Of a stretch of 64,000 bases of DNA, positions 46,915-54,455 are shown piece by piece. The notes beneath the pieces are model-generated. The model searched no databases. It saw nothing but the letters and a program-made list of their open reading frames with translations, and was not told the origin of the DNA. The position numbers and the translations under genes are program-made. Position 1 is the first letter of the stretch; each line of letters begins with the position of its first letter. The DNA is from Phycisphaerales bacterium (GTDB lineage Bacteria > Planctomycetota > Phycisphaerae > Phycisphaerales > SM1A02). The DNA is taken from contig SIAD01000001.1 of the NCBI GenBank assembly GCA_009691915.1, positions 62,001 to 126,000 on the forward strand. The letters are read 5' to 3'.

Positions 46915-48576
46915 ATGACACCTTCAAACACGGTCGTGACGCGCTTCGCCCCGAGTCCATCCGGACACCTTCATGTCGGCGGCGCTCGTACGGCTCTCTT
47001 CTGCTGGGCATACGCCCGAGGGCGGTCGGGGAAACTCGTCCTGCGCATCGAAGACACGGATCAGAAACGGTCAAGTGACTCCGCGAGCGTCGGATTCGCC
47101 AGAGACCTCAAGTGGCTGGGAATTGCCTGGGATGAGGGACCGGAGTTCGAGGGATGCGGTGGAGGACCACATGGTCCGTACTTTCAGTCCGAGCGGTTGG
47201 AGACCTATCAGCGGTATCTCGACCAATTGATTGCCTCTGGCGTGGCGTACTACGCATTTGAGAGTCCGCAGGAACTGACCGCGATGCGGGAGGCGGCGAA
47301 GGCTCAGAACCGACCATTTCGGTACACGGGGGAAGTGGCGCGGGCGCTGCCACCTGATCGGGTCAGGGCGATGCTCGCTGAAGGCAGACCAGCTGTCGTA
47401 AGGTTTCACACGCCGCCGGGGGCGATCACCATCGTCGACGAAGTCCTAGGCACGGCACTCATCCCTGATGGCGAGACGGACGACTTCGTGATCCGCAAGG
47501 CCGACGGCTACCCGACCTATCACTTCGCGGTGGTCGTCGACGACGAGCTGATGGGTGTGACCCATGTCCTGCGCGCGCAGGAGCACTTCAACAACACGGC
47601 CAAGCACATCGTCCTGCAGGACGCCCTCGGGTTCCGCCGCCCCACCTACGGACACCTGCCGCTCATCTTCAATCCGGACGGGTCGAAGATGTCCAAGCGG
47701 GACAAAGACAAGGTGCTGAGGAAGGCGCTCGTTGAGAAGGGGGTGACCGAGCCGCCAACTGCGACAGTCACCAGGCAGCGCTTCACCGCGTGGATGGCCG
47801 ACAAGACGATGCAGTTGGAACTTGAAGAGACGATGGCGCTCGCCGAGGCGTATCAGGTTGCCCTCCCCGAAATCAATGTCGACGACTTCCGGCGCTCGGG
47901 ATACCTCCCCGAAGTGCTCTGCAACTTTCTGTCGCTCAATGGATGGAGCCCAGGTGGCGATCTTGAGACATTCGACAACGAGTTCCTGGCCTCTCACTTT
48001 GACCTTGACCGAGTCGTGAAGACTCCGGCCAAGTTCGACCGGGCCAAACTGCTGGCCTTCAACCTCCACGCGATCGCATCTATGCCCCGTGAGGAGTTTG
48101 TCCGCCGGACCGCGGCGCACGGAGCGGCTTTCCATCCGTCGTTTATGGAACGCTTGAGCAGCGAACAGTTCAGTGGCCTGTGCAATGCGAGCCACGAGCG
48201 GAGCAAGACTCTTGACGACTTGTTCCGGACCAATACTTTCATCACGACCGCCGATGACCTTCTCGTCTGGGACTCCAAGGCCACGCGAAAGGTGCTCGAG
48301 GGAGGATCCCCCTCAGGGTTCCACCATCTGAAGGCGCTGCGTGAAGTGCTCGTGACGACGGATGACTGGACGGTTGCGGGGCTTGAAGGGGTAATCACAC
48401 CGTACGCAGTTCGCTCTGCGGAGGGAAACCTGGGCGCGGTGGCGCAGCCTCTCCGAGTGGCGGTCTCGGGATCGACGGTGAGCCCGCCGATCTTTGACAC
48501 CTTGGCGATCCTGGGCAAGGCGAGTGCGCTGCGACGGATCGATCGATGCCTTGCCCATTCTCCGGCGACGCTCTAG
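46915..48576 (+). CDS. gltX: Glutamyl-tRNA synthetase
   Basis: Class Ic tRNA synthetase, 553 aa. It has FAPSPSGHLHVGGARTALF (HIGH-type motif, residues 10-28), LRIEDTDQKRS, DGYPTYHFAVVVDDELMGVTHV, and GSKMSKRDK (KMSKS-type motif near 257). An insertion of roughly 60 residues follows the KMSKR loop before the GYLPEVLCNFLSLNGWSPG motif that normally comes sooner; similar insertions are familiar in planctomycete GluRS. GAGGAG lies 5 nt before the ATG. The tRNA-Val gene starts 14 nt after the stop. Confidence 0.95.
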   Translation: MTPSNTVVTRFAPSPSGHLHVGGARTALFCWAYARGRSGKLVLRIEDTDQKRSSDSASVGFARDLKWLGIAWDEGPEFEGCGGGPHGPYFQSERLETYQRYLDQLIASGVAYYAFESPQELTAMREAAKAQNRPFRYTGEVARALPPDRVRAMLAEGRPAVVRFHTPPGAITIVDEVLGTALIPDGETDDFVIRKADGYPTYHFAVVVDDELMGVTHVLRAQEHFNNTAKHIVLQDALGFRRPTYGHLPLIFNPDGSKMSKRDKDKVLRKALVEKGVTEPPTATVTRQRFTAWMADKTMQLELEETMALAEAYQVALPEINVDDFRRSGYLPEVLCNFLSLNGWSPGGDLETFDNEFLASHFDLDRVVKTPAKFDRAKLLAFNLHAIASMPREEFVRRTAAHGAAFHPSFMERLSSEQFSGLCNASHERSKTLDDLFRTNTFITTADDLLVWDSKATRKVLEGGSPSGFHHLKALREVLVTTDDWTVAGLEGVITPYAVRSAEGNLGAVAQPLRVAVSGSTVSPPIFDTLAILGKASALRRIDRCLAHSPATL

Positions 48577-48590
48577 AATGCCTCGCTCGC

Positions 48591-48664
48591 GGACCGTTGG
48601 CGCAGTTGGCTAGCGCGCCTCCATGACACGGAGGAGGTCACTGGTTCGAGCCCAGTACGGTCCA
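48591..48664 (+). tRNA. tRNA-Val (anticodon GAC)
   Basis: Acceptor GGACCGT pairs with ACGGTCC, discriminator A. D-arm GCGCAGTTGGCTAGCGC, anticodon stem CCTCC/GGAGG with loop ATGACAC (anticodon GAC), and T-loop GGTTCGAGCCC complete the cloverleaf. CCA is not encoded. It may be read from the gltX promoter, since only 14 nt separate them. Confidence 0.96.
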
Positions 48665-48669
48665 CTCGG

Positions 48670-50514
48670 TCAGCCTGATGTGTTCCCTGTCGTGTTCGTT
48701 GGGCCGGGTGCGACTGGCGGACTTGGCGCCGGGGAACCGTTGCTCGCGCTCTCGGGGATGATTTCTGCCTTGATCCTCAGCACTGTGGCGGCGTGGCTTG
48801 CGTTGGCTCCTTCCAATGAGAGCGCCATCGCGGCGGCTTGGTCGACGAGCGCGCGTGCTTCCGCGGTCTTCCCCGACTTCATGAGCGCCCGTGCGTGCAT
48901 TGCCATGGCGACCGCACGAGTGGTGCTGCCCGACGGTTGGAGGCGTGCGAGCATTGCGTCTGCGGCGGCGGCGTTGCGCAGCGCCCCCTCAGTATCGCCG
49001 ATGTCAAGCTGGATCCAAGCAAGATCGGTCAGCGCGCTCGCCACGGCGAGAGAGTCTCCCGGAAAGAGGCGCTGATTCATCTCAAGGGCCCGCTGGAGTA
49101 GTGCGTGAGCCTGCGCGTCGAGTTTCAGCGCATGCTTCGTCCACGCGAGGCTCTTGAACCCCTGGGCAATCGATGGGTCGTCCCCCTTGAGGATCCGCTG
49201 GCGGATCAGGAGCGCCTCGGCGAAGAGCGGCTCCGCCTCGCGGTCCTTGCCAAGCGACCGTTCGATGCTCGCGAAATTGTTTAGGGCGATGGCCACATTT
49301 AGATTTGCGACCGGATGGATCCTGCGCTGCATGTCGAGCGCCTCCTGCGCGAGAGGTTCTGCCTCTGCCTGGCGGCCTAGGCTCTGCAGCGCACCGACGG
49401 TTCCGTTCAAACTGTCGGCCGTATCGGCGTGATCACCGACGAAGAGCGTTCGCCGCATGTCGAGCGCGGCCTGATGAAGCGGGGCTGCCTCACTCCAGCG
49501 CCCCCGCGAGTCCACCAACTCGGCGAGGTTGGCGGTGGCGGACGCCACCGAGCGGTGCGGCGAGGGATGAAGCCGCTGGGCCATCGAAAGAGCCTCACGC
49601 ATCGCCTTCTCCGCGTCGTCGAGCCGACCGCGGGCGCGTTCCACCGCTCCCAACACTGCAAGTGCTTCGACTACTTGGTCCGAGTCGTTTCCGTGCGCCG
49701 CGGCGCGCGCGATGTCCAACGCTTCCCGCGCCAGAGGCTCGGCCTCGGTGCTTCTGCCGATCGCGCAGAGGGCCGCAGCCGAGCGCGCGGCGGCCGTGGC
49801 GAGCTGGGCATCTTGCTGCGGGCGGAGGGACCGTTCGATAATCAGCGCCTGTGCCAGCATGGGTGCCGCTTCGTTCGGACGGCCGTTGGCCATGAGGAGT
49901 GTGCCGATGGTTGCGAGCAGTTCGGCCTTGAGTGCCGGGTTCGCGTCATGAGCACCCCCGGCGAGTTCCGCCCGGGCCCCCTCGAGTGCCTGCACGACGG
50001 TCGTGTCCTGTTTGAGAGTGGCGGGGGCGTCCGAGGCCCGCAGAGAGTGCCGAATGAACTCCACGACGCTCAGCGCACTGTCTGTCCTTGCGCGCTCCGC
50101 GCTGACAGCTCGTTCTGTGTCGGCTCGTGCCGCAGCCAGTGCATCATCCGAGCCCTTCGCGCCAACCGCGGCCGTGGAGTTGGCCGTCTCGACTTGTGTC
50201 GGCGCGGCGGCGACCTCACCGCGCATCGCTGCGACGAGCGCTTCCGCCGTCGCCACCGAATCTATCGCACCAGCGAGCAGCTCTTGAGCTTCCGCAGTCG
50301 CCGCGTGAGCCGCCTCGGCTTGCGCCACCGCGTCGGCGAACTCCTTCGCGCGGCCCTGTTGGCCAAGAAGGAATGCTCCGAGGCACGCCCCTGGGGCGAG
50401 AATTACCAAGGCGGCGATGGTCCATCGCCATGTCGTTGCGTTGGCAGAGTGCTCTCTGTGGTGATTCAACGGGTTCGTGATTCCTGAGCTCCGAGTCCAC
50501 GATACTTCACGCAC
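48670..50514 (-). CDS. Membrane-anchored TPR protein (kinase-like C-terminal half without a kinase)
   Basis: About 614 aa: a short cytoplasmic N-terminus, one transmembrane helix (WRWTIAALVILAPGACLGAFLLG), an Ala-rich helical stalk, then about nine tetratricopeptide repeats of the Kinesin-light-chain/TPR_12 type. These have recurring EAEPLAREALDI and ALNNFASIERSLGKDREAEPL units. A Pro/Ser/Thr tail follows. The TM-stalk-TPR part resembles the C-terminal half of planctomycete Ser/Thr kinases, but no kinase domain precedes it. The start is uncertain: the GTG at 50514 was chosen to avoid overlapping the divergent lipoprotein gene; a TTG at 50469 is also possible. Confidence 0.78.
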   Translation of the reverse strand: MREVSWTRSSGITNPLNHHREHSANATTWRWTIAALVILAPGACLGAFLLGQQGRAKEFADAVAQAEAAHAATAEAQELLAGAIDSVATAEALVAAMRGEVAAAPTQVETANSTAAVGAKGSDDALAAARADTERAVSAERARTDSALSVVEFIRHSLRASDAPATLKQDTTVVQALEGARAELAGGAHDANPALKAELLATIGTLLMANGRPNEAAPMLAQALIIERSLRPQQDAQLATAAARSAAALCAIGRSTEAEPLAREALDIARAAAHGNDSDQVVEALAVLGAVERARGRLDDAEKAMREALSMAQRLHPSPHRSVASATANLAELVDSRGRWSEAAPLHQAALDMRRTLFVGDHADTADSLNGTVGALQSLGRQAEAEPLAQEALDMQRRIHPVANLNVAIALNNFASIERSLGKDREAEPLFAEALLIRQRILKGDDPSIAQGFKSLAWTKHALKLDAQAHALLQRALEMNQRLFPGDSLAVASALTDLAWIQLDIGDTEGALRNAAAADAMLARLQPSGSTTRAVAMAMHARALMKSGKTAEARALVDQAAAMALSLEGANASHAATVLRIKAEIIPESASNGSPAPSPPVAPGPTNTTGNTSG

Positions 50515-50542
50515 TCCGATTCGTGCCGATATCGTGGAAGCA

Positions 50543-51700
50543 ATGCTTCGCCTGCTTGCATTCTGCGTCGCGGCCTTCGCGGGATCATGCGTCCCCTCCA
50601 CCCGTCCTCAGTCTGCCCCTGCGTCGACAACCTCGGCGGCCGCGGACAGCATTCATACGCGGATCCCCGCACCCTGGGTCTACCCGGGCGCGACGGTCCC
50701 GTGCCCCAAGGTCGCCGGCTGGGTCAGGGGCGAGCCCATCGTTCGCTTCGCTCCGCGGACGATCTATGTCTTTGACTTCTTCTCGACAACTTGCGATCAC
50801 TGCGAGGAAGTAGGACCGCTCGTGGCTGAACTGGCGCGGATTCATCAGCCTCAGGGAGTGGTGTTCGTGGGAGTGTCTGCAGAGCGGAAGGAGATCATCG
50901 CTCAGTGGCTCGCCAGTCCACCGCAGAAGGATGACATCACCTACCGGATTGCGTCGGACCCAGCCCACGCCGCTGATCGGGCGCTCCAGGACGGCACACT
51001 CCGCCGCGCGACCCCGATTCTCTTCATTGTCCGTGATGGGATCGTGCAGTGGTATGGCCACCCCAACGAGGCCCAAGCGCCCCTTGAGGCAATCGTCGCA
51101 GGAACCTGGGACCCCGCCTCTGTGAAGGACCGCTTCGTCAAGGACGCGCGGATGTTTTCGGCCAAGGCCAAGATCGAGGCCCTCGCGCGCGAGTGTGAAA
51201 AGTCTGGTCAGTGGGCTCCGATGTTTGAGCTCCTCGATGCGCTCAACCCGCAGTTTCCCGAGGAACGCACACAGTTTGATGTGCAGCGGTTCGTGATCAT
51301 GATCGGAATCGCCGGGCAACCCGAGGCGGGATATGTCCTCGGACGAGAAATCGCCTTGCGCAACCCCAGAGACGCAGTGTCACGGCGCGCGATGGCGCGG
51401 ACGACCGTCAACAGCCCGTTCGCGCGTGTGCGCGACCTTGACTTCGCCCTCGCCATGGCGCTTGAAGCCAACGCGCTGGGTAGGGAAGAGGATCCGCTGG
51501 CTCTCGCGGCACTCGCAATGGTTCACTTTGCGCGCGGGAATCGAGAGAAGGCCATCGAGGCACAGGAGAGGGCGATCGAACTCCAGAAGGATCCGGGGCT
51601 TCTCACGACCTATCGGGGCGACCTCGAGAAGTACAGGACGCAGCCACCGGGTCCGCTCGAAGTAAAGGCCGCCGCAAGTGCCACGGTGAAATCGCCCTAG
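50543..51700 (+). CDS. TlpA/thioredoxin-like lipoprotein with helical repeat C-terminus
   Basis: A 385-aa lipoprotein. The ATG at 50543 starts a signal peptide with lipobox FAGSC (Cys16). A thioredoxin-fold domain (about 65-190) has the active-site pair STTCDHC (C84, C87), the GVSAERKEII segment and a cis-Pro context in RATPILFIV. The second half is helical and TPR-like (LAMVHFARGNREKAIEAQERAIELQ). The role would be thiol-disulfide exchange in the periplasm, tethered to a membrane; the target is unknown. It is divergent from the TPR membrane protein, with less than 75 nt between. Confidence 0.82.
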   Translation: MLRLLAFCVAAFAGSCVPSTRPQSAPASTTSAAADSIHTRIPAPWVYPGATVPCPKVAGWVRGEPIVRFAPRTIYVFDFFSTTCDHCEEVGPLVAELARIHQPQGVVFVGVSAERKEIIAQWLASPPQKDDITYRIASDPAHAADRALQDGTLRRATPILFIVRDGIVQWYGHPNEAQAPLEAIVAGTWDPASVKDRFVKDARMFSAKAKIEALARECEKSGQWAPMFELLDALNPQFPEERTQFDVQRFVIMIGIAGQPEAGYVLGREIALRNPRDAVSRRAMARTTVNSPFARVRDLDFALAMALEANALGREEDPLALAALAMVHFARGNREKAIEAQERAIELQKDPGLLTTYRGDLEKYRTQPPGPLEVKAAASATVKSP

Positions 51701-51748
51701 TCGGACAGTCAATCCCAGCCGAGCACCCGGCACTCTGGCGTGAACGAC

Positions 51749-52381
51749 TCAGCGCAATTCGCGCTGGAGTCGTGGAATCGTCCTCGCCGCAAGCGGCGGG
51801 GCACCGACGAGGAGCGCATCGACGGCGATGTTGTCTCGGCGAAGTTCCGTCAAGAGTTTTCGGGTCTGAGTTTCCAGATTGAAGAGCCATCGTGTGTAGA
51901 ACTGTTCCAGTTCCTGCCTATTGAATCGGGACATTGGATCCTCGACGCCGCTCTGCGCCACGGCCCATTCGATCAGTCGTACGGGGGTGCCATCGAACCG
52001 GTAGAGCTTCACGATGAACTCCGCCCTCTTTCGAAGCGGCAGAAAGGGATCGGCCGCCTCTCCGGGCAGGCTCACCATCAATTCCTCCGGCGTTCTCTTG
52101 GAGATTTCCCCGAGCCATCCGCCACCCTTCGCCAGATGAACGGCATCGAGCGTCGGTCGCGCATGCACACTGTCGGCGTGCCCCTGATCGTCGACAACCT
52201 CAAGTCCCGCCGCGCTGGCGAGGAATGTCTTCTCCCCGTTGGACGGGAATCTCACCCAGAGCCGAAGGTCGCTCGACCGGTCGCGCGTCACACTTTCGAT
52301 CTTGGTAATGACACCCGTGCCCCACTCGGGGCGCGACGGATGGCGAACGCGGTCGCCCTTCTTGTAGCTCGTGTCGATCAT
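51749..52381 (-). CDS. DUF3553-domain protein
   Basis: A 210-aa soluble protein whose N-terminus matches DUF3553, a small barrel-like domain also found attached to UvrD-type helicases: KKGDRVRHPSRPEWGTGVI and VRFPSNGEKTFL. The remaining 130 residues are helical, with FYTRWLFNLETQTRKLLTEL, and no family was recognised. Nucleic-acid binding is plausible by domain analogy only. It is convergent with the thioredoxin-like gene (48-nt gap, no clear terminator) and divergent from the phosphodiesterase gene. Confidence 0.8.
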   Translation of the reverse strand: MIDTSYKKGDRVRHPSRPEWGTGVITKIESVTRDRSSDLRLWVRFPSNGEKTFLASAAGLEVVDDQGHADSVHARPTLDAVHLAKGGGWLGEISKRTPEELMVSLPGEAADPFLPLRKRAEFIVKLYRFDGTPVRLIEWAVAQSGVEDPMSRFNRQELEQFYTRWLFNLETQTRKLLTELRRDNIAVDALLVGAPPLAARTIPRLQRELR

Positions 52382-52439
52382 GCAAGGCCCCGCGCGCCAC
52401 TCAGAGGTGCGTCGCAGCGAGGACGGCTAGAGTATAGCG

Positions 52440-53246
52440 GTGGCAGAGCCGTTTTCCATCGCCTTCTTCGGAGATTGCGTGGGAGCCCCGGGGCGGCGGG
52501 CACTGCAGTCGGGAATTGCCGCGGCTAGAGCCGCGAGGACGCTTGCGGCCATCGTCGTCAACGGCGAGAATGTAAAGAACGGCTCGGGAATCACTCCCGA
52601 GCTCTATCGATCGCTCCGGCAACTTGGGGCGGACGCGGTCACTCTGGGGGATCACGCCTTCCGCGACAACAAGATTTCCGCCGTCCTCGGCGACCCCCTT
52701 GAACCCATTCTGAGGCCGGCGAATCTCCCGGCAAAGGCTCCGGGCAAGCGCTGGATTCGGATTCCTGCGTCGAAGACCCTTCCCCGTGATCTCTTCGTCG
52801 TGACCGTCCTCGGTCGAGTGTTCATGACATTGCAAGCGGATGACCCCTTCGCCTGCATCGACGGGGTGCTGGCAGCGCTCCCTGAGACGAATCCGCTGGT
52901 CATTGTCGAGGCGCATATGGAAGCCACCAGCGAGAAGGCCGCTCTCGCGCATCATCTCGACGGGCGCGTGGCGGCAGTCATTGGAACGCACACCCATGTA
53001 GCCACCGCCGACGCCAGAATTCTCCCTCGGGGAACCGCGTTCATTACAGATGTGGGAATGTGCGGACCCCACGCGTCGATCATCGGGCGAAAGGTGGACG
53101 GAGTGCTGCGCGCGATGACAACTGGTGTTCACACCGTGTTCGACATGGGGGAAGGGGATGATCGCGCCTGCGGCTGCCTCATCGAGATCGACCCTGCCTC
53201 CGCGAAGGCTGTGTCGATCGAGCGCTTCGAGCACCGGCTCGCCTAG
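52440..53246 (+). CDS. YmdB-type metallophosphoesterase (TIGR00282)
   Basis: A 268-aa two-metal phosphodiesterase of the YmdB/TIGR00282 family; B. subtilis YmdB hydrolyses cyclic nucleotides. Metal-ligand motifs are AFFGDCVGAPGRR, VVNGENVKNGSG, TLGDHAF, RPANLPAKAPGK, EAHMEATSEK, and GTHTHVATADARIL, with TDVGMCGP at the end. In TLGDHAF the usual TLGNH Asn is Asp. It starts at a GTG. The physiological substrate is not determined. Its stop overlaps the convergent FUSC-like gene by 4 nt. Confidence 0.88.
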   Translation: MAEPFSIAFFGDCVGAPGRRALQSGIAAARAARTLAAIVVNGENVKNGSGITPELYRSLRQLGADAVTLGDHAFRDNKISAVLGDPLEPILRPANLPAKAPGKRWIRIPASKTLPRDLFVVTVLGRVFMTLQADDPFACIDGVLAALPETNPLVIVEAHMEATSEKAALAHHLDGRVAAVIGTHTHVATADARILPRGTAFITDVGMCGPHASIIGRKVDGVLRAMTTGVHTVFDMGEGDDRACGCLIEIDPASAKAVSIERFEHRLA

Positions 53247-53917
53247 GTTCGCGCCGCGACGCGTGCGCGCGCTCTCAGCATGAGGGCCGAAGTAAGGGTT
53301 CCCTGTTCCTGTGCGCGCCAGAGGAAGCGGTAGACGATGAAGGTCACGACAACCCCCATCGCGCACCGGACTCCGAAGAGGAGCGTGCCGAAGTCCATCG
53401 CCAAACCCGGGAGCGTGGCGATCCTCGGCATCACGAACACGACGACGCCGATGGCGATCGGCGTTCCCAACATGACGCCCGCAAGGCGCAGGTCTCCGAT
53501 GACGAGCGCCCCGCCTAGCGTCGCCTGAACAACGACCATCACCGTTTCCAGGCATCCGATTCCGTGGCAGCAGTTGAGGGTGATGCAGACGAGCTCACAG
53601 ATCATGATGGTGATGGCACACTTCGAGGCGTGGGCGAACGCCGCGTCATTGAGAGGAAGGACCTTCTCCCGAAAGAGTGCCCCGAGGCACCGGCGGAGAT
53701 TTGCGATGACGACGGTTGCCGTGTCGGGTCTCTTAGCAAGTCTGGCAAGGCCACCGAGGGCTCCAAGGTCGGCGGAGACCTGGATGGCGAGGGATCGAAG
53801 TGGCGCGAGCGGCGAAGAGTCATGGACACCTGAGAGTTGCTCGCTGAGGGCCGCAACCTGGGCAGTCCGATCATGGAACTCACGGGGGTTGGCGAGCCGG
53901 TCGCGCGGTGCGCCCAT
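53243..53917 (-). CDS. FUSC-like membrane protein, shorter than family
   Basis: A 224-aa protein. The first half is soluble and helical (about 1-105) and the second half holds about four transmembrane helices (KCAITIMICELVCITLNCCHG, LETVMVVVQATLGGALVIG, GVMLGTPIAIGVVVFVMP, FGVRCAMGVVVTFIVYRF). The soluble-then-membrane arrangement and VVVQATLGG resemble one half of FUSC/aromatic-acid-exporter-type proteins (about 650 aa). It may be a truncated relative or a small independent family. The start is an ATG behind GGGGGCGAG. Confidence 0.6.
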   Translation of the reverse strand: MGAPRDRLANPREFHDRTAQVAALSEQLSGVHDSSPLAPLRSLAIQVSADLGALGGLARLAKRPDTATVVIANLRRCLGALFREKVLPLNDAAFAHASKCAITIMICELVCITLNCCHGIGCLETVMVVVQATLGGALVIGDLRLAGVMLGTPIAIGVVVFVMPRIATLPGLAMDFGTLLFGVRCAMGVVVTFIVYRFLWRAQEQGTLTSALMLRARARVAART

Positions 53918-53987
53918 CCTCGTACACTCGCCCCCTGACAGCGTCTTGGGAGCAGTCGCACGCCATCACGAGAGTCAGGAGTACTTC

Positions 53988-54455
53988 ATGTCCATCACCG
54001 TCGGATCGAAGGCCCCGCCATTCAACCTTCCGAGCAAGCCGGGAACTCCAGTCGATGTCGGTCAATTGCTCGGCAAGGAGAAAGTCGTCCTGCTTTTCAT
54101 CCCCCTCGCCTTCAGCAGCGTGTGCACCGCGGCGATGTGCCACTTCCGCGACACATGGGCCGTCTGGCAAGGCCTCGGATGCAAGGCGTTCGCCATCAGC
54201 GTCGACTCGCCGTTTACCGTCGACAAGTTCCGTGAACTCGAGCGCATTCCGTTTCCGGTGCTCAGCGACTTCAACAAGGATGTCTCACGGCTCTACGGCG
54301 CGCTGCACGAGGAGTTGATGGGGCTCAAGGGTGTGTCCAAACGATCCGCGTTTGTGATCGATGCCACGGGGGTCGTTCGGTACGCGTCGGTGAGCGACGA
54401 TCCGAAGATCCAGGTCGACTATGCCGCCATCGAGCAGGCCGTCAGGAAGTGCTGA
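53988..54455 (+). CDS. Peroxiredoxin (AhpC/TSA family)
   Basis: A 155-aa thiol peroxidase. The N-terminal strand APPFNLPS, the PLAFSSVCTAAMC active site with peroxidatic C46 and nearby C51, AISVDSPFTVDKF and PVLSDFNKDVSRLYGA match the AhpE/BCP-like group; a C-terminal Cys155 may be the resolving Cys or incidental. AGGAG lies 7 nt before the ATG. Its 3' end overlaps the convergent oxoprolinase by 14 nt. Confidence 0.93.
   Translation: MSITVGSKAPPFNLPSKPGTPVDVGQLLGKEKVVLLFIPLAFSSVCTAAMCHFRDTWAVWQGLGCKAFAISVDSPFTVDKFRELERIPFPVLSDFNKDVSRLYGALHEELMGLKGVSKRSAFVIDATGVVRYASVSDDPKIQVDYAAIEQAVRKC

Noticed and set aside
49429-50487. 352-aa + strand frame opposite the TPR protein
   Set aside because: Antisense to clear TPR repeats and has no recognised domain; typical of high-GC third-position bias.
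52401-53555. 384-aa - strand frame opposite the YmdB-type gene
   Set aside because: Overlaps a well-supported phosphodiesterase; the product is Arg/Gly/His-rich noise.
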